Shown: piece after piece, positions 60,685 through 64,000 of the stretch
Layout of the letters: each line of letters starts with the position of its first letter
Position numbering within the stretch: the first letter of the stretch is position 1
Made by a program: the position numbers and the translations under genes
Assembly (NCBI GenBank): GCA_023515745.1
Contig: JALECJ010000056.1
Location: forward strand, 682,001-746,000
Source of the DNA: Amoeboaphelidium protococcarum
Lineage: Eukaryota > Aphelidiomycota > Aphelidea
Direction: 5' to 3'
Length of the DNA: 64,000 bases
Notes under the pieces: generated by a model
What the model saw: the letters and a program-made list of their open reading frames with translations, nothing else
What the model was told of the DNA's origin: nothing
The model's database searches: none

Positions 60685-61158
60685 ATGATTTTCCAAATTA
60701 TTAGAAATTCTCTGAGATACGCGGCAAATAGCAGTAATGCTTTGAAAAAGAAAATTGAGATAGATGAGCGAGATATTGTAGAGAAATTTGTGGTTGGTAG
60801 TGGAAACGGCGGACAGGCTATGCAAAAGACCAATAACTGTGTCTAGTTGCATCACCTCCCGTCGGGGATACGTATAAATTGCCATGATACGCGAAGTCGA
60901 GAATAAAACAGAAAGATTGCACGTAAACGACTGTCAGAGAAACTGGATTTTATCGAGAATGGGCGGCTGAGTAAGATTGCTCAGGAAATTGCAAAGGAGC
61001 GACGTAGGAATGCCAAGTATGCGAAACGGTCTGCAGAGAAGCATTAGAACGGATCAGGTAAATCTGGTGGTCAAGGTGGTGGTGGTAGTAGAGGCAGTCG
61101 GAATTCTGATCGAGAATTAGATGAGGACATTGCATTCCATTTGTAGAATATGAATTGA
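60685..61158 (+). CDS. MTRFR: Mitochondrial GGQ peptidyl-tRNA release factor (MTRFR/C12orf65, PTH3)
   Basis: Single exon, 157 residues. Presequence-like start MIFQIIRNSLRYAANSSNALKKK. The catalytic region IDERDIVEKFVVGSGNGGQAMQKTNNCVQL contains the GGQ that hydrolyses peptidyl-tRNA, followed by HLPSGIRINCHDTRSREQNRKIARKRL, matching MTRFR and bacterial ArfB relatives. No codon-recognition domains. It rescues stalled mitochondrial ribosomes. C-terminal tail is basic then Gly-rich (GGQGGGGSRG). The upstream in-frame sequence from 60607 has no ATG. Confidence 0.92.
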
Positions 61159-61290
61159 TTATCTCTGGGCAGTATCATCTCAGTTATAGGTGTGTGTGTA
61201 CAAATACAGTAGAAAGTTTAGTCTTATCGCATTTGTCCTTTAATTCTCTTTGTTTCACAATTACAATCAACTTTAAAACTTCATCAAACG

Positions 61291-63210
61291 ATGAGCATCA
61301 AACAACTCAGCAACTCTGTGGCAGATAAAATATAATCAAGTCAAATAGTTTTAGACATTAAGTCTACTCTCAAAGAACTAATTGAGTAAGTTACGGTCGC
61401 GTTATGATCATTTGTAAAGTTTAAAGCTCTAGTTTTGTAGAAACTCTCTGGATGCAAACGCGTCGTTAGTTGATATTGAATTGGTTGATTTTGGCTTTGA
61501 GTCTATAAAGGTACATTTATCAAAATTACTGTAATTCAATTCCACCCTTAGTACATATTTATCATGTAGATAACTGATAACGGCAGTGGTATTGGATGTC
61601 TAGATCATATAGCCAAGCCAAGTTGTACATCAAAGATGAGACGCGCTGAAGATCTGAAACGCGTTTCAACTTTTGGCTTTCGCGGTGAAGCTCTACATGC
61701 AATCTCTAATTGTTGTAAATTTTTGAAAATTAGCTCTAAACTTGCATCTGAAACTGTTGGCAGAAGCTGTGTGATAACGGATGGTAAACGCGAGCATGAA
61801 AGTGTTGCGATGAATACTGGTACATCCGTGGTAGTTGAGTAATTGCTTTTTAACCTGCCCGTGAGACGTCAAGAAGCTTATAAACATCGACAGAATGTTC
61901 CACAGTAAATACGGAATCTAATTGATCATTACTGGGTGTGTCATCACGGTGTGAAATTCATTTTGAAGTTCTTGCACTGCAACAAATAACTGTCTAAGAA
62001 AGTTGTTACGCGTCCAGTGGTTCCGTCTCAGCAAGATGCATTGAAGCTGATCAATGGCCCTCTGCTCAGTCACCACATGACCAATATTTCACATTCTCTA
62101 AGCGTGTAGTCTGGCTGCTATAAAGTTGATCTGTATGTTCCAAAGTTTGACTCTACTCCATCTGTTGTAAGTAAAATGAAGGCAGAAGATGCTCACTTTG
62201 TCTACTTGAACGGGCGCCCAGTTGATATGCCGTTCGTTCCTAAGATCTTGCGTGAACAATACAAATCAGTTGACGATCGATTCAATGTGACGCGCAAGTT
62301 AGTTATTGTAGCATAATTTCAAATTCCGCTTGATGCGTTTGACATTAATCTGGATCCCTCCAAAGAGTCTGTGCTGTTCCATGATCAAGACGCTGTGGAG
62401 AAATTGGTTGTCGACGCGATTCAGACTGAAATTGCACAATATCGCAGGAATGCGTAATCTAAGCAGCCAATTCACTAAAAATCTGTCGACGACACCGTGA
62501 TGTCTGTGGATGTAGAAGTTGCTTCTCCTCGCGTAGTCTAAGCTCCTCAAAGCGTTCCAGCCGTCCAGTCTCAAACATTGACTATCAATGCTGATCAGTT
62601 GGAGACTTAATGTTGCAGTTACTTGAAAAATCTTTATTCGGAAGAAGTCAGCAAAAGTCCGTAACGAATTGTGGGAACTTTTAATGAATTTGTGGTAATT
62701 GAGCAAAGTACCAAGAAGCTGAAGTGCTTCAAAATTAGCGACCTGTTGGTTTAGTAATTCTAACATTATGGCTCTAATCAGAAGATTCCTGATATACAAC
62801 CGTGTTCTATCGTAATTAAAAAGGAAGACGTTGAACCGGAGTTGTGGGATTTCATGTAATTAATCAAGGGCGATAATCAATTTTAACAGTTCATGGCAAA
62901 GGAAGGCTTCCAGTTCTCGTTTCAAGACCAACTGGTTTGTATAAATGCATGTCCTGCCAACTAATCTGCCTCTGCCAGCAATAATTTCATCAACCAAGTC
63001 AAAAAGTGGATGGAATGTTGGCCGTATACAGCCAATCTGTGTGGGCAAGCTATTCTATCGCAAGATTAAATCTAACATCAAGTGCTTAACATTCTGCGCG
63101 AGATATCTGGCATGACAACTGTTTGCCAAAAGATTGCATAGCTCAATTAGCTTATCAGAACGTCCACCACTGAGCTGAACGTCACATCATACGATTTGAC
63201 AACGCTGTGA
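61291..63210 (+). CDS. MutL homologue, PMS1/MLH2-like
   Basis: Exons 61291..61385, 61441..61510, 61570..63210 with introns of 55 and 59 bp; 601 residues. GHKL ATPase motifs: ELIENSLDAN (split by intron 1), ITDNGSGI, VSTFGFRGEAL and GTSVVVEQLLFNLPVRR. Then the transducer domain with VYLNGRPVDMP and INLDPSKESVLF. The C-terminal region is short and no DQHAxxExxxxE endonuclease motif is seen, so it resembles non-nucleolytic MLH2/hPMS1 rather than yeast Pms1. Acts with MLH1 in mismatch repair or recombination. The same frame stays protein-like after TGA 63208..63210, so the true C-terminus deserves checking. Confidence 0.9.
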
Positions 63211-63267
63211 ATCGATGTTCGTTAACTGCATGACAATCTATCGCAATAATTCAACGCGGCCCTTGCG

Positions 63268-64000
63268 ATGATAATAAAGCTTTGTGAATCTCCAACTGTT
63301 TCTCTCTTCCCTTTAAAGCACGCGATGGACCAGACGGAGAACATTCTGAAATTGGTCAATAAACTTGATACACTCGACTCTGACAGCTCTCTACATGAAT
63401 CTTTAAGTAAAAACAATAATATTAATCTTGTCAACTCTTATTATTAAATATATCTGTGTAGAACTCGAATTTCGGACACATTTGTCCAAGTTGTAACTCT
63501 TGGATCGACCGTCATTTAGGCAGTATCTTCAGTCAGTGCAACCGAGTGGATATGTCAAAGCATCTATCGATCTCATAGACAAACTGATAAACTATTAGTA
63601 TAATACTGATCGAGTACTATCTTCAATTAGTTCTAGCGAAAGTTTTATATATGCCAAATCCCTCGCTCTCATTAAAGTAATTTCTCACTTGGAACCAATT
63701 AACATGATTCAACGAACTTTATATCTATGTGTAGAATGGAAAGCTTATGGATGGTCTCTAAATCCTCGTTATTAACTATGGCGATTACTCTATGGCTGAA
63801 TAAATGTGTTAATAAGCATGCGAACGTTACCTTGACGCGTTTAACGTTCTTCTGAAGATTTGCAGTCTAATTGAGAATGAACTCTATCGATTAAATCTTA
63901 TGGAATATTATACTCTACGCTACTTTCGACACATCTCTCTATCTACGTTATGTGAGTGTTTAAGTAAAGATTTGAAAATCGCACAAGCTGCGCCAATGCT
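63268..64000 (+). CDS. Probable Golgi tether subunit, COG6-like (3' partial)
   Basis: Exon 63268..63406, 55-bp intron, exon from 63462 to about 63745, then at least one more frame change before the segment reading GDYSMAEQMCQQACERYLDAFNVLLKICSL, LYRLNLMEYYTLRYFRHISLSTLCECL at the window end. The joining point near 63740-63770 could be an intron I could not place. Helical composition (QTENILKLVNKLDTLD, LIDKLINYQYNTDRVLSSI) and the AYERLYRW-like block (CERYLDAF) suggest COG6 of the conserved oligomeric Golgi complex. This is tentative; other CATCHR-family tethers are possible. An alternative start is the ATG at 63324. Confidence 0.4.

Noticed and set aside
1-64000. tRNA, rRNA or CRISPR loci
   Set aside because: I looked for T-loop GTTCRANNC boxes with matching A boxes and for spaced direct repeats; nothing convincing appeared. 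A covariance-model scan would settle tRNAs.
1-64000. Ciliate macronuclear origin, suggested by the code
   Set aside because: No telomeric ends, ordinary gene density over 64 kb, and fungal/animal-type genes such as PMT4 and GT34 make a ciliate unlikely.

Overview
The window is nuclear DNA from a unicellular eukaryote that reads TAA and TAG as glutamine and uses only TGA as stop. Read that way, dozens of conserved proteins open end to end (RPL35, PSMB2-type proteasome subunit, MCCC2, glycogen branching enzyme, DPH5, PMT4-type mannosyltransferase, meckelin). Introns are short (44-85 bp), GT-AG, and absent from many genes. Protein O-mannosyltransferase, a fungal-style SEY1, a GT34 Golgi transferase and LSM8, together with TAR=Gln and a ciliary transition-zone gene, fit an opisthokont near Fungi. 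Amoeboaphelid parasites of algae are known to use this code, so an Amoeboaphelidium-like aphelid is my best guess; this is inference, not proof.

Layout. 0-9.3 kb: tail of mitochondrial IF-2, prefoldin 2, SEY1, unassigned ORFs, a 56-bp foldback sequence beside a broken Ty1/copia gag remnant, a CDK9/BUR1-like kinase, a mitochondrial DEAD-box helicase. 9.4-19.4 kb: RPL35, an uncharacterised helical protein sharing a very short promoter with a leucine-rich-repeat protein, GT34 transferase, UBE3D-like ligase, DPH5, two low-complexity or coiled-coil proteins. 19.6-22.6 kb: an accessory-looking pair of paralogues, one intact and one carrying two frameshifts, followed by a 20-bp minisatellite. 23-31 kb: LSM8, mitochondrial K+/H+ exchange-related protein, TPT-family transporter, SNAP (SEC17) with an in-frame upstream extension, proteasome beta4, branching enzyme, a 39-bp repeat. 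31-32.5 kb is unresolved. 32.6-44.5 kb: hypothetical protein, catalytically dead myotubularin-like protein, PMT4, meckelin (TMEM67), TTI1 overlapping it tail to tail, SNW1/PRP45. 44.5-48.8 kb: sparse region, acidic unknown protein, dolichyldiphosphatase. 48.9-64 kb: PP6 SAPS subunit, two tandem secreted paralogues of unknown function, GGA-type VHS-GAT protein, MCCC2, Q-rich coiled-coil protein, mitochondrial GGQ release factor, MutL homologue, and a COG6-like gene running off the edge.

Functional threads: mitochondrial upkeep (IF-2, helicase, KHE protein, MCCC2, GGQ factor), glycosylation and Golgi/ER traffic (PMT4, dolichyldiphosphatase, GT34, SEY1, SEC17, GGA, COG6), and genome or cell-cycle maintenance (MutL, TTI1, SAPS). 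The most unusual parts are the tandem secreted family, the decayed/intact paralogue pair, and the meckelin gene.
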